A stretch of DNA of 64,000 nucleotides from Eggerthella lenta DSM 2243 (GTDB taxonomy: Bacteria; Actinomycetota; Coriobacteriia; Coriobacteriales; Eggerthellaceae), in contig NC_013204.1 of NCBI RefSeq assembly GCF_000024265.1, positions 1,538,180 through 1,602,179 on the forward strand. Reading direction: 5' to 3'. A program made the position numbers and the translations under genes. The notes beneath the pieces are model-generated. The model had not been told where the DNA came from. It did not search any database and saw only the letters and a list, made by a program, of their open reading frames with translations. Each line of letters starts with the position of its first letter. The stretch's first letter is position 1. Of this stretch, positions 7,789-20,011 are shown piece by piece.

Positions 7789-9600
7789 CTAGCCCTCGTG
7801 CACGATGCGGCCGTCGGAGATCGTGTAGCGCACGGTGCTGTCGGAGATCTTCTTCGGGTCGCAGGTCAGGATGTTCTGGTCGAGCACCGCGAGGTCGGCC
7901 TTCTTCCCGACCTCGATGGTTCCCACGAGGTCCTCCATGAAGTTCTCGAACGCGACGTTCTTCGTGTAGGCTTCCAGGGCCTGGTACGGCGTGATGGCCT
8001 GCTCGGGCCAGCGATGCATATCGGTGTCCTCTTCGCCGGGATAGGGGCTGTTGCGCGTGACGGCGACCTCGATCTCCTCCAGGGGCGCGAACGGGGTGAC
8101 CGGGCCGTCGCTGGCACCGCTCACGATGCAGCCGGCTTCCAGCATGTTCTTGACCGGGTACATGGCCATCGCGCGCTCTTCTCCGATGTAGGCGATCTCG
8201 AGCTCGCACAGCGGGTCGCGGTACATCCACAGGAACTGCAGCGCGCTGATGACCTCGAGGTCGGCGATCCTCTTGATGTCCTCGTCGGCTACGGCGCACA
8301 CATGGGTCATGGTGTAGCGGCGGTCGGCGCGCTCGCCGTTCTCCTTGATCGCGTTCTCGAAGGCGTTCAGCGTGTTGCGGACGGCACCGTCGCCGATGGC
8401 GTGGACGTGCACCTGCACGCCCGCCTTGTCGAGGGCGGCCACCATGGCGTCGAACTCCTGCTGATCCCATTCGGATTCGCCGTACCAGTCCGACCCCTTG
8501 CCGGCGGCTTCGTTGTACGGTTCCAGCATGACGGCGCTGCCGCCTTCGGTGACGCCGTCGGAGAACATCTTCGCGGTGCCGGTGGATATCATCTCGCTGT
8601 CGTAGCGTGCCAGTCCCTTGACTGTTTTGACCGCTTCGCTCGGATCGGTGCCGGGGATGATGGTGGGCAGGATCCTCATGCGCAGGTTGAGCTCGCCGGC
8701 CTTTTCCAGTTCGGAGAAGAAGCGCGCGTCCACGGCGGAGAGGTTCGTGATGCCGGTCAGGCCGAAGCGCGACGCGTCCTCCTGGTACTTTGCGATGGCC
8801 TGCTCGTACTCTTCGTCGGTGTGCTCGGACACGACGAGGGCGGACACTTCGGTGGCGGCGCCGTCGATGAGATATCCGGTGGGCTCGCCGTCCTCGTCCC
8901 TCGTGATGATGCCGCCGAGCGGGTCGGGCGTGTCGCGCGTGATGTTCGCCATCTCGAGCGCCTTGCTGTTGACCCAGGCGGAGTGATGCGAGACGTCCAA
9001 AAGCAGGATGGGCTTGTCGGGGCAGATCTCGTCGAGCAGCTTCTTGTTCGGCCCGGGGTTGCTGCCGTCCTCCAGCTGGAACGCGTTCACCATGAACGGG
9101 TTGCCCGTGTACGCCTCGCGCTCGGGATGCGCCGCGACGAAGTCGGAGATGATCTTCACGTACTCGTCGACGGTGGTCGCGTCGCCGAGGTATATGTCGT
9201 AGAGCTTGGTGACCCAGTCTCCCGGGGCGTGGATGTGACCGTCCATGAAGCCGGGTACCACCATGCCGCCCTCGAGGTCGATCACCTTCGTGCCGCTTCC
9301 CACGAAGGCTTCGAGCCCCGCTTCGTCGCCGACGTAGACGATCTCGTTGCCGTCGACGGCCAAGGCTTCGGCGACGTCGTTCTCGGACGTCATGGTTTGG
9401 ATCGTGCCGCCGCGAAACGCGAGGGTGGCCGTTTTCTGCTGGGCGCCGGCGCCTCCCTCCGCCTCGTCCGTTTGCGCTTCGCCGTTTTCGCTTCCGCAGC
9501 CCGAAAGCGCCGGCAAGATGAAGAGCGTGGCCGCTCCTGTCGCGCCGATTTTGACGAACTTCCTACGGGACAACGTGTTCGATGGTTGGTTCGTATCCAT
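7789..9600 (-). CDS. TAT-exported amidohydrolase (YtcJ/amidohydrolase 3 type)
   Basis: 603 residues. The N-terminus has a twin-arginine motif (SRRKFVK), a hydrophobic stretch and a lipobox-like LPALSGC, so it is probably exported folded and tethered as a lipoprotein. The mature part is a metal-dependent amidohydrolase: VVPGFMDGHIHAPG (metal HxH), a Lys in the strand near TAKMFSDG, QVHVHAIGDGA (metal His), a TMTHVC His and SGASDGPVTPF with the last Asp. Architecture matches the amidohydrolase 3 group acting on N-formyl or amide bonds; the substrate is unknown. It is divergent from a membrane LuxR regulator, the expected local controller. Confidence 0.9.
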   Translation of the reverse strand: MDTNQPSNTLSRRKFVKIGATGAATLFILPALSGCGSENGEAQTDEAEGGAGAQQKTATLAFRGGTIQTMTSENDVAEALAVDGNEIVYVGDEAGLEAFVGSGTKVIDLEGGMVVPGFMDGHIHAPGDWVTKLYDIYLGDATTVDEYVKIISDFVAAHPEREAYTGNPFMVNAFQLEDGSNPGPNKKLLDEICPDKPILLLDVSHHSAWVNSKALEMANITRDTPDPLGGIITRDEDGEPTGYLIDGAATEVSALVVSEHTDEEYEQAIAKYQEDASRFGLTGITNLSAVDARFFSELEKAGELNLRMRILPTIIPGTDPSEAVKTVKGLARYDSEMISTGTAKMFSDGVTEGGSAVMLEPYNEAAGKGSDWYGESEWDQQEFDAMVAALDKAGVQVHVHAIGDGAVRNTLNAFENAIKENGERADRRYTMTHVCAVADEDIKRIADLEVISALQFLWMYRDPLCELEIAYIGEERAMAMYPVKNMLEAGCIVSGASDGPVTPFAPLEEIEVAVTRNSPYPGEEDTDMHRWPEQAITPYQALEAYTKNVAFENFMEDLVGTIEVGKKADLAVLDQNILTCDPKKISDSTVRYTISDGRIVHEG

Positions 9601-9838
9601 GGCGTGCTGCTCCCTTCCTCGTGCGGCGGGTCGTGTCGACCGCGTTCCAGCCGCTTCCTGATGCAGGTATACAGGCGGATTCGCCCTGTCCGGAAGTCCT
9701 ATTTGCGTTTATACGAGGCGAACGGCTCCTATACCCGAAATAACCCCGGGTTGGTATTGCGCTTCGAGCGGCGGAGCCGTACCCTGGCGAGGAGCTTAGG
9801 GGAGTCTTCGCCAGCGCGAATGACGGAGGGTGGTTCCG

Positions 9839-10741
9839 ATGACGTATCCGGTATTCCTGTACAACATGCTCCTTGCGGCGACGTACGTCGTTCTCGCGGT
9901 CGTGTTCTTCTGGCTGCACCGTTCGCGGTCCAGCCGTCTGGCGTGGTGGCTCATGATCCTGTTCGCCTGCTCGTTCGTGGACAACGGAACCTATTTCATG
10001 AAAGAAGTGTTCACGGCGCTAGGCCATCCCGATCCTCTGTTCGCGACGTTCTACCAGGCTGCGGAAGCCCTGTTCATAGCCTGCTACCCCTTCATCATCC
10101 GCATGATCAGCGGTTGCTTTTACGATGATATGCCGTCGAAGCGATCGATGGTCGTGCTCGGCGCGGCTTGCGCCGTCGCGACGGCGCTCGGCGTCGCCGC
10201 GCCCGTCGTGCCTTACTCGGTGTTCGGCACGGTGTACCCCCTTCTGTACGCGTGGGTGTTCCTGCGGCTGATTCCCAAGATGGACGGCGTTTGGCCGAAG
10301 GCGGTGGTCGTCTCGCTGGTGGTGCTGCACGTGATCGACGCGACGTGCCGTGTGCTGGGGGTGGAGGCCGTCCTGTTCTGGGAGAACCGCGACCTTCTGG
10401 TGGAAACGTGCTGGGCGATCTACGTCGGATGCGCCGTCTATATCGCGTGGACGCTGCTGCACACGGTGGAGCAGCCGTACCTGCCGAACGTCGACATGTC
10501 GTTCCGGCGTTTCCTCGACGCTTACGGTCTGAGCGGCCGCGAGGGAGAGATCGTGAAGCTGCTCATGGAGGGCGAGACGAACCAGGGCATCTGCAACAAG
10601 CTGTACATCGCGGCGGGCACGGTGAAGGCGCACAACCACAGCATTTACAAGAAGCTGGGGATAGAGAACCGCTCGCAGGTTTTGCTCAAGTACACCGATT
10701 ATCTGGAGCGTAGCGCCCAGGAAGCGCGATTGTTCTGCTGA
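9839..10741 (+). CDS. Membrane-anchored LuxR family regulator
   Basis: 300 residues. The first ~215 form about seven hydrophobic helices; the last ~65 are a LuxR/NarL helix-turn-helix (YGLSGREGEIVKLL, then NKLYIAAGTVKAHNHSIYKK). There is no phosphoacceptor receiver, so the membrane part is presumably the sensor. Start 9839 has GGAGGG 8 nt upstream; a GTG 9 nt earlier overlaps that ribosome site and is rejected. The 238-bp divergent spacer to the exported amidohydrolase gene suggests it senses a substrate or product of that enzyme; inference. Confidence 0.9.
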   Translation: MTYPVFLYNMLLAATYVVLAVVFFWLHRSRSSRLAWWLMILFACSFVDNGTYFMKEVFTALGHPDPLFATFYQAAEALFIACYPFIIRMISGCFYDDMPSKRSMVVLGAACAVATALGVAAPVVPYSVFGTVYPLLYAWVFLRLIPKMDGVWPKAVVVSLVVLHVIDATCRVLGVEAVLFWENRDLLVETCWAIYVGCAVYIAWTLLHTVEQPYLPNVDMSFRRFLDAYGLSGREGEIVKLLMEGETNQGICNKLYIAAGTVKAHNHSIYKKLGIENRSQVLLKYTDYLERSAQEARLFC

Positions 10742-10817
10742 GCGCTGGCGGTTCCCCGTCCCCTTGTGGTTTCTCCTTCATGGTGCGCTGTCGGGCGTCG
10801 CGCGAGAGCTTATCGGA

Positions 10818-10826
10818 TGGTAGAAT
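10818..10826 (+). promoter_or_regulatory. mfd extended -10 promoter
   Basis: TGG-TAGAAT about 105 nt before the mfd start. The leader between contains a short GC-rich hairpin (GCCGCCGATCGCGGC near 10880). Confidence 0.45.
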
Positions 10827-10929
10827 CGGCAGCGCCGTCCGCGCGTGCGCGCAGACGGCGACCAGAAACCTTGCATGAAGCCGCCGATCGCGGCTTTTCG
10901 TGCTGTTCGCATACGGAAGAGGACGCGCC

Positions 10930-14411
<3,482 letters not shown>

Positions 14412-14415
<4 letters not shown>

Positions 14416-15407
14416 GGGAAGGGATCGCTGAGGGCGCGGCGGTGTTTCGGCGGCGGCATCTGCGGGGCGTGCTGTGCGCGCTCACGGGCGCGGGGCTGTG
14501 GGGGTTCTCGGGCGCGTGCGCCCAGTTCCTGCTGGCGAACTACGACATAACGCCCTCGTTCATCACGGCCGTGCGCATGCTGGGCGCCGGGGCGGTGTTC
14601 CTCCTGGTGCTGCTCGTGCGCAACCGCGCGCAGCTTGCGGCTATGCTGGGCGACCGGCGCACGCTCGGTCAGCTGGCCGTGTTCGGCGGCGTGGGGCTGT
14701 TCCTGTGCCAGATCACGTACACCATCGTGATCGGCTACACGAACGCGGGCACCGCAACCGTGCTGCAAACCACCGGCATCGCCTTCGTCATGCTGTTCAC
14801 CTGCGTGCTCACTCGACGGATGCCGCGGGGGCGCGAGGTGACTGGGCTTGCGGCCGCCGTCATCGCCACCTGGCTCATCGCCACGCAGGGTGACCCCAGC
14901 GCGCTGTACCTGCCGCTCATGGGCCTGGCGTGGGGTATCGCGAACGGGCTGTCGGTGGCGTTCTACATCATGTACCCGAAGAAGCTGTTCGCCCGTTGGG
15001 GAAGCTTCGCGGTCACGGGCATCGGCATGTTCATCGGCGGTATCGTGGCCGCAGCGGTGTACTTCAGCGGCGTGGCGCTTGGCGAGCCGCTCGCGCTGCC
15101 GGCGCTCGATGCTGCAGGCGCGGCCGTGTTCGCAGCGTTCGTGCTAGTGGGCACGTTCGCGGCGTTCGCGCTGTACCTACACGGCGTGTCGGTGGTGGGG
15201 TCGGTGCAGGGAAGCCTGCTGGGCGCTGTCGAGCCGGTCAGCGCCACGCTGTTCGCCACGCTGTGGCTAGGCACCGCGTTCACCGGCGCCGACCTGGCGG
15301 GGTGCGCCCTCATGATCGCGATGATTTTCCTGGTGACAGGGGAGAAGCCGAACGTCCGGCAAGACGGCGCGCAGGCGGTTGAAGAGAGTCACTCGGCGAA
15401 GTCGTAG
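14412..15407 (+). CDS. EamA/DMT-superfamily transporter
   Basis: 331 residues with ten predicted membrane helices arranged as two EamA repeats (about residues 15-145 and 165-310). Typical motifs are GLWGFSGACAQFLL near the start and a C-terminal LLGAVEPVSATLFATLWLG, the family's signature for the second repeat. It probably exports an amino acid, metabolite or drug; the substrate cannot be read. It overlaps the mfd stop by ATGA, so is coupled to mfd, and its 3' end overlaps the convergent sdpI-like gene by 19 bp. Confidence 0.88.
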
Positions 15408-16045
15408 TGCTTTCGGTAGTACACGTACGAGGCGACGATGCTCGCGCCGGCTGCCGCCAAGAGGATGGCCACCATGGCGGGCATGACCAAGTTCATGGGC
15501 AGTGCGAGCCCGGCTACGACGGTCAGCACGCCCGAGGCGATCATCGCGTACCCGCCGAAACGCTGCGATTTGCGCCACACCTCGTCGTTGCTCAGGCTCC
15601 AGGGCGTGCGAAGGCCGAAGGCTTCGTTTCGATCGGATTTCGGCATGATGTTGCCGCAGATGACGAAGGCGATGCCCGCGACGAGGGCGGCGCCTCTTCC
15701 CACGTTGAGGTCGAGTGCTGCGAACGGCGAGCCGCTGCTGGAGAGCCCGTCCGCGAACACGAACAGCGAGAACACCGCCATCAGGGCCAAGAGCACGACA
15801 TCGGCCTTCAAGAGCTTGTCGCCGTCGTGCGCGTCGCTTCGTTTCGCGATGAACGGAAGCCCCAGGCCGAACGCGAGCGCCAGCGCGGGAAACCATAGAT
15901 GCTCGTACTTGCTTCCGATGCGGTCCGCCTCGCCGCTCGCGCCGAAATGCACGGCGACCTGGTCGGGCGCGAGCACGAGAAACGCCGCGTCCACGACGAG
16001 GTTGAGGACGATCAGAGCGTAGATAACCTTACGGATGTTCTTCAT
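15389..16045 (-). CDS. SdpI family membrane protein
   Basis: 218 residues, about six membrane helices. The N-terminal DUF1648-like part (AVHFGASGEADRIGSK) and the C-terminal SdpI part with RTPWSLSNDEVWRKSQRFGGY match the Bacillus SdpI family. In Bacillus SdpI gives immunity to the toxin SdpC and sequesters the ArsR-type repressor SdpR; here too the gene sits directly after an ArsR gene with an ATGA overlap (16042-16045). No toxin gene is seen nearby, so a general envelope-stress role is as likely. Confidence 0.88.
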   Translation of the reverse strand: MKNIRKVIYALIVLNLVVDAAFLVLAPDQVAVHFGASGEADRIGSKYEHLWFPALALAFGLGLPFIAKRSDAHDGDKLLKADVVLLALMAVFSLFVFADGLSSSGSPFAALDLNVGRGAALVAGIAFVICGNIMPKSDRNEAFGLRTPWSLSNDEVWRKSQRFGGYAMIASGVLTVVAGLALPMNLVMPAMVAILLAAAGASIVASYVYYRKHYDFAE

Positions 16046-16311
16046 TCTGCCTGCTCCTTCAAATTCGCGATCCAAAGCAGCGTCTCTTCCAGCACGGACG
16101 CCTTCAACTCGTAGAAGATGTACTTGCCCTCGCGGTAGTCGCGCACGAGGCCGGCGTTCTTGAGCACCGAGAGGTGCCGGGACACGGCGGGTGCGGAGAT
16201 GTCGAACAGGTCGGCGATGTCGCCGGCCGGCATGCGTCCGTGCTTGAGGTGCTCGAGGATATCCCTCCTCACCGGGTCGGACAGCGCTTTCAACGTCTCC
16301 TGGATGCCCAT
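16042..16311 (-). CDS. ArsR/SdpR-type transcriptional repressor
   Basis: 89-residue winged-helix protein: LKALSDPVRRDILEHLKHG, then the recognition helix SAPAVSRHLSVLKNAGLV and the wing REGKYIFYEL. No metal-binding cysteines are seen, fitting the SdpR/YceB-like branch rather than metal sensors. Start 16311 is preferred over an in-frame TTG 15 nt upstream, which would begin inside the promoter. It is followed with overlap by sdpI and preceded by a 24-bp palindromic operator, so autoregulation is expected, perhaps relieved by SdpI at the membrane. Confidence 0.9.
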   Translation of the reverse strand: MGIQETLKALSDPVRRDILEHLKHGRMPAGDIADLFDISAPAVSRHLSVLKNAGLVRDYREGKYIFYELKASVLEETLLWIANLKEQAE

Positions 16312-16325
16312 CGTCCTTCTCCGCA

Positions 16326-16349
16326 ATATTTAACAATATGGTTAAATAT
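16326..16349 (-). promoter_or_regulatory. arsR-sdpI operator
   Basis: A perfect 9-bp inverted repeat, ATATTTAAC then six bases then GTTAAATAT, lies 15 bp upstream of arsR in otherwise GC-rich DNA. Its AT-rich dyad is what ArsR-family dimers bind. Confidence 0.8.
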
Positions 16350-16400
16350 AACGCTTTGCAGCTGGAAGGGCAAGCGGGGAGCGGGGCGTGTCGGTTGCTG

Positions 16401-16550
16401 GGCTCAAAACGGCGCCCATGACAGTTTCGAAGCGCATCTCCTTGGCGTTGCGTCATCTGGTATGAGCAAAGCCCCAGATGGCGAAAAACCAGCGTACCTC
16501 TTCTTCGGTCAAACCGGCCCTCGTAGTGTCATGGGAGTCGATTTGCGTCC
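16401..16550. repeat. Inverted-repeat element, family I copy 1
   Basis: The 480-bp gap between arsR and the dipeptidase gene has no convincing gene. It contains related inverted arms near 16401-16430 and 16521-16550 (shared core CCCATGACA / TGTCATGGG next to AAxCGxC). The same terminal sequence bounds a second element at 30041-30226. The interior has a conserved TATGAG. It looks like a short non-autonomous repeat. Confidence 0.55.
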
Positions 16551-16708
16551 AAACCTCGAGATGCTCTCGGTAGCCGACGCACGCTTTCCAATCGGATTTC
16601 ACATCGGCGCAATGGCTCGCGGCACGCCGGCGAAGGGCGCCACGCGTTTCGCGACCGTCTTCGTTTTGTGCGCGTTCGCCTGGACGACATTTTCTCGGAC
16701 GCCGTCTT

Positions 16709-16717
16709 TGCTACGAT
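16709..16717 (+). promoter_or_regulatory. Dipeptidase extended -10 promoter
   Basis: TGC-TACGAT lies about 90 nt before the dipeptidase start, the best promoter candidate in the gap. Confidence 0.4.
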
Positions 16718-16807
16718 GATCGGGATCGATCGGGCCGGATTCGATGCTGCGCGAATTTGCGCCGCTTTTGCTCTATCGGCCCGGGATACGACGAGGAAGG
16801 ATGCGCG

Positions 16808-17887
16808 ATGGGTTTGTTCATGACGCTTGAGGGGCTGACGGAGGAGGACGCCGTGCGGCTCGCGAGCGAAGAGGCCGTGCCGGCGGATCGCCTGCGGGTG
16901 TTCGACCTGCACTGCGACACGCTCGACCGGCTGGCGTTCCACGGCGACGCGTCGGTGCCGGGCGGCTTCGCCGCGCACGACGCGCGCATTCCCGCGCACC
17001 GCATGGCCACGCTCGCCGACAACGATGCCCATGTCTCGCTTGCGCGCACGGGAGGGTTCGCCTGGTGCCAGTGCTTTGCGGCGTTCATCCCCGACGAGGT
17101 GCGCGGCGACGAGGCCTGGACGCTGTTCCGGCGCGTGCAGTCCGTGCTGGAGCGCGAGCTGGAACGCTGCGGCGATAAGCTGGCGCAAGCGCGCACGATA
17201 GCCGAAGCCGACGCCGCTCTCGCCGCGGGCAAAACTGCAGCCGTGTTCACCGTGGAAGGCGCATCGTTTCTGGAGGACGACGGCGCAGCCGAGGGTCGCC
17301 TTGACGCGCTGGCCGACGCGGGCGTGCGCATGGTGACGCTCACCTGGAACGGACCGAACGCGCTGGGCAGCGGCAACGACACGAGCCACGGGCTGACCGG
17401 CTTCGGCCGCTCATGCGTGGGCGAGCTGGAGCGCCGCGGCATCATCGTTGACGTATCCCATCTCAACGACGCGGGGTTCAAGGATGTGTGCGCAACGGCG
17501 AGGCGCCCTTTCGCCGCCTCGCACTCGAACGCGCGCGCCGTGTGCGGGCATCCGCGCAACCTGGCCGACTGGCAGCTGCGCGAGCTGGCCGATTGCGGCG
17601 GCATCGCGGGGCTCAACTTCTGCACGCAGTTCCTGACCGATCGCCTGGCCGATCCGACGCGCGACGACGTGTTGCGTCACGTCGACCATGTGTTGGAGAC
17701 GGCGGGCGAGGACGTGCTGGCGTTGGGCAGCGACTACGATGGCTGCGACGTGCCCAGCTGGCTGGAACCGTGCGACCGCATCGGCGCGCTGCACGAGCTG
17801 CTGGCTTGCGAGTTCGGCCGCGACATCGCCGACAAGGTGTTCTTCCGGAACGCGCGCGATTTCTTCGAGCGGGTCGAGTCCGTATAG
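16808..17887 (+). CDS. Membrane-dipeptidase family (peptidase M19)
   Basis: 359 residues, no signal peptide, so probably cytosolic. Renal-dipeptidase-like zinc enzyme cleaving dipeptides, including D-amino acid or beta-lactam types in some members. Zinc ligands are visible: FDLHCDT (HxD), FTVEGASFLE (bridging Glu), VDVSHL and AASHSNA (two His), and the late GSDYDG Asp. GAGGAAGG lies 8 nt before the ATG. It is a single gene flanked by repeat-bearing spacers; its stop is followed at once by palindromic element copy B. Confidence 0.92.
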   Translation: MGLFMTLEGLTEEDAVRLASEEAVPADRLRVFDLHCDTLDRLAFHGDASVPGGFAAHDARIPAHRMATLADNDAHVSLARTGGFAWCQCFAAFIPDEVRGDEAWTLFRRVQSVLERELERCGDKLAQARTIAEADAALAAGKTAAVFTVEGASFLEDDGAAEGRLDALADAGVRMVTLTWNGPNALGSGNDTSHGLTGFGRSCVGELERRGIIVDVSHLNDAGFKDVCATARRPFAASHSNARAVCGHPRNLADWQLRELADCGGIAGLNFCTQFLTDRLADPTRDDVLRHVDHVLETAGEDVLALGSDYDGCDVPSWLEPCDRIGALHELLACEFGRDIADKVFFRNARDFFERVESV

Positions 17888-17892
17888 CGGCC

Positions 17893-18028
17893 CCTGTCAT
17901 CCTGAGCGTAGGCGCGCAGCGCCGAAGTCGAAGGATCCCGTGCGGCGATAGCTGGAAGTCTCACGGTTGGCGCCGCGCGCGATCCTTCGACTGCGCTCCC
18001 TGCGGTCGCTCCGCTCAGGATGACAGGC
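17893..18028. repeat. Dispersed palindromic element, copy B
   Basis: A 136-bp palindrome-like element starts CTGTCATCCTGAGC and ends GCTCAGGATGACAG, with inner arms GTCGAAGGATC (from 17928) and GATCCTTCGAC (to 17992). It matches copy A at 2313-2512 in both arms and inner sequence. It lies 5 bp after the dipeptidase stop and upstream of marR. Confidence 0.8.
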
Positions 18029-18102
18029 CGTTGCGCTTCGCTCGCCTAGAAAAGCCGGCAGCCTACGACTGCGAGCGCATGATGGTTTCGTGAACCCTCT
18101 TT

Positions 18103-18152
18103 ACGAGTCTGATATCGTACTTATACTTTCTCGAGTACGAAATCAGACTCGT
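18103..18152 (+). promoter_or_regulatory. marR promoter inside a long palindrome
   Basis: Arms ACGAGTCTGATATCGTAC (18103-18120) and GTACGAAATCAGACTCGT (18135-18152) differ at one or two positions and enclose the -10 TATACT (18122-18127), with TTTACG (18100-18105) as a weak -35. MarR binding here would block its own promoter and the MATE gene. Confidence 0.8.
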
Positions 18153-18170
18153 TAAGGAGCGAAGCGAGAC

Positions 18171-18626
18171 ATGGATACGCGCAACGACCGTGCGAATCGG
18201 AAATACAACAACCTGTTCAGGCTCGAGAACGAGCTGTACCACGACATAGCCGTGAAGATGGGACTGTCCGACAGCGCTTTCGGTATCCTGTACTGGCTCG
18301 ACGATTTGGGCGACGGCTGTCTGCAGCGGGACGTGTGCGTGGCGTCGGGCCTGACCAAGCAGACGGTGAACTCGTCGGTGCATAAGCTCGAGCGCACGGG
18401 CTTCGTGGAGCTTCGGGTGGAGCAGGGGCGCGGCACGCACCTGCACCTTACCGAGGCTGGTCGCGCGTTGGTGGAGGAGCGCGTCCGGCCGGTGGCGGAA
18501 GCCGAGACGGCCGCGTTCGTTGCGATGGGCTCGCGAGACAGCGAAGAGCTGCTGCGGCTGACCCATCTGCATCTTGAGCTCCTGCGCGAGCAGGTGGAAG
18601 CTCTGCCGTACCCGGACGGACGGTGA
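18171..18626 (+). CDS. MarR family transcriptional regulator
   Basis: 151 residues with the MarR winged helix in the middle: LSDSAFGILYWL, then CLQRDVCVASGLTKQTVNSS (recognition helix) and the wing VEQGRGTHLHLTEAG. MarR proteins are dimers released from DNA by small phenolics, drugs or oxidation. AAGGAG lies 11 nt before ATG. The stop overlaps the MATE start (GTGA at 18623-18626). Operator and operon structure argue that it represses itself and the efflux gene. Confidence 0.92.
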   Translation: MDTRNDRANRKYNNLFRLENELYHDIAVKMGLSDSAFGILYWLDDLGDGCLQRDVCVASGLTKQTVNSSVHKLERTGFVELRVEQGRGTHLHLTEAGRALVEERVRPVAEAETAAFVAMGSRDSEELLRLTHLHLELLREQVEALPYPDGR

Positions 18627-19963
18627 TCGTCGTGGCCATCAAGCTATCCGACCATTTCACCTACGGGCGCCTCGTGCGCTTCGCACTGCCCTCCATCGCC
18701 ATGATGATATTCACGTCCATCTACAGCGTGGTGGACGGCCTGTTCGTGTCGAATTTCGCCGGCAAGGAGGCGCTGGCGGCCGTGAACCTCGTGTTCCCGC
18801 TGGCCATGGCGCTGGGCTCCATCGGATTCATGCTGGGCACGGGCGGCGCCGCCCTGGTGGCGAAGACGATGGGCGAAGGCGATGCCGAGCGGGCGAACCG
18901 CCTGTTCTCGTTCATAACGATCGCGGCGGCGGTGGCGGGCGCCGTCTTGATCGCGGTAGGCGCCGCAGCGCTCGAGCCGGTGCTGCTCCTTTTGGGCGCT
19001 CAAGGCAGTCTTTTAGAGCAAGGCCTTCTGTACGGGCGCATCCTGCTGGTGGCGTTGCCCCTGTTCATCGTGCAGAACGTGTTCCTGAGCTTCTTCATCG
19101 CGGCGGAGAAGCCGCAGGTGGGCTTCGCGGTGACGGTCGCAGCGGGTGTGACGAACATCGTGCTGGACTACCTGTTCATCGCCGTTTTGGGCTGGGGGAT
19201 AGCGGGCGCCGCGGTTGCGACCGCGGCGGGCCAGGCGCTTGCCGCAGCGGTATCGGTCGCGTTCTTCGCGCGCAGCAAGACGAGCCGCCTTCGCTTCATG
19301 CGCCCGGCGGTGGACTTCCGCGCGCTGGGGACGGCCTGCGTCAACGGTTCGTCGGAGCTGATGACCGAGGTGGCCGCGTCGGTGGTGAGCATGCTGTACA
19401 ACTACCAGCTCATGATGCTGGCCGGCGCCGACGGCGTGGCGGCGTACGGCGTGATCATGTACGTGAACTTCATCTTCACGGCGGTGTTCTTCGGCTTCTC
19501 CATGGGAACAGGGCCGGTGGTGAGCTATCACTACGGCGCGCAGAACCGGACCGAGCTCAAAGGGCTGTTCCGCAAGAGCTTCATACTGGTGGGAACCACA
19601 GGCGCCGCGATGTTCGCCGCCTCGCAGCTGCTGGCGGCGCCGCTGGTGAGCGTGTTCGTGGGCTACGATCCGGAGCTCGCCGCCATGACGCTGCACGGGT
19701 TCCGCATCTACGCGGTGGCGTTCCTCGTGTGTGGGTTCAACATATACGGCTCGGCGTTCTTCACGGCGCTCAACAACGGCAAGGTATCGGCGCTCATCAG
19801 CTTCATGCGCACGCTCGTGTTCGAAACGTCCACGGTCATGCTGCTGCCCATCGTGTGGGGCATCGACGGGGTGTGGAGCGCCATCATCGTGGCGGAGGCG
19901 TGCGCGCTCGTGCTGACGATGTTCTTCCTGGTGTACCTGCGCAAACCCTACGGCTACGCGTAG
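18623..19963 (+). CDS. MATE family efflux transporter
   Basis: 446 residues, twelve membrane helices in two six-helix halves, the MATE fold. Typical features: ALPSIAMMIFTSIYSVVDGLFVS in helix 1-2 and the matching ASVVSMLYNYQLMM / GTGPVVSYHYGAQ region in the second half. It exports cationic drugs or metabolites by Na+ or H+ antiport; substrate unknown. GTG 18623 overlaps the marR stop; another GTG at 18632 is possible. The last codons lie within a 12-bp hairpin (19941-19970). Confidence 0.92.
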   Translation: MIVVAIKLSDHFTYGRLVRFALPSIAMMIFTSIYSVVDGLFVSNFAGKEALAAVNLVFPLAMALGSIGFMLGTGGAALVAKTMGEGDAERANRLFSFITIAAAVAGAVLIAVGAAALEPVLLLLGAQGSLLEQGLLYGRILLVALPLFIVQNVFLSFFIAAEKPQVGFAVTVAAGVTNIVLDYLFIAVLGWGIAGAAVATAAGQALAAAVSVAFFARSKTSRLRFMRPAVDFRALGTACVNGSSELMTEVAASVVSMLYNYQLMMLAGADGVAAYGVIMYVNFIFTAVFFGFSMGTGPVVSYHYGAQNRTELKGLFRKSFILVGTTGAAMFAASQLLAAPLVSVFVGYDPELAAMTLHGFRIYAVAFLVCGFNIYGSAFFTALNNGKVSALISFMRTLVFETSTVMLLPIVWGIDGVWSAIIVAEACALVLTMFFLVYLRKPYGYA

Positions 19964-19970
19964 GGTTTGC
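19941..19970 (+). terminator. Hairpin overlapping the MATE stop codon
   Basis: Perfect 12-bp arms GCAAACCCTACG (19941-19952) and CGTAGGGTTTGC (19959-19970) with a 6-nt loop span the stop codon TAG. No long T-run follows, so termination may be partial; it could also protect the 3' end. Confidence 0.6.
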
Positions 19971-20011
19971 CTGTCCGTCCCCCTATCTCGCGGAAGCGCG
20001 AGGAGCCGCGG

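Noticed and set aside
15389-16311. A complete SdpABC-like toxin locus around arsR-sdpI.
   Set aside because: Only the immunity-like and repressor-like genes are present; no toxin or maturation gene lies nearby.
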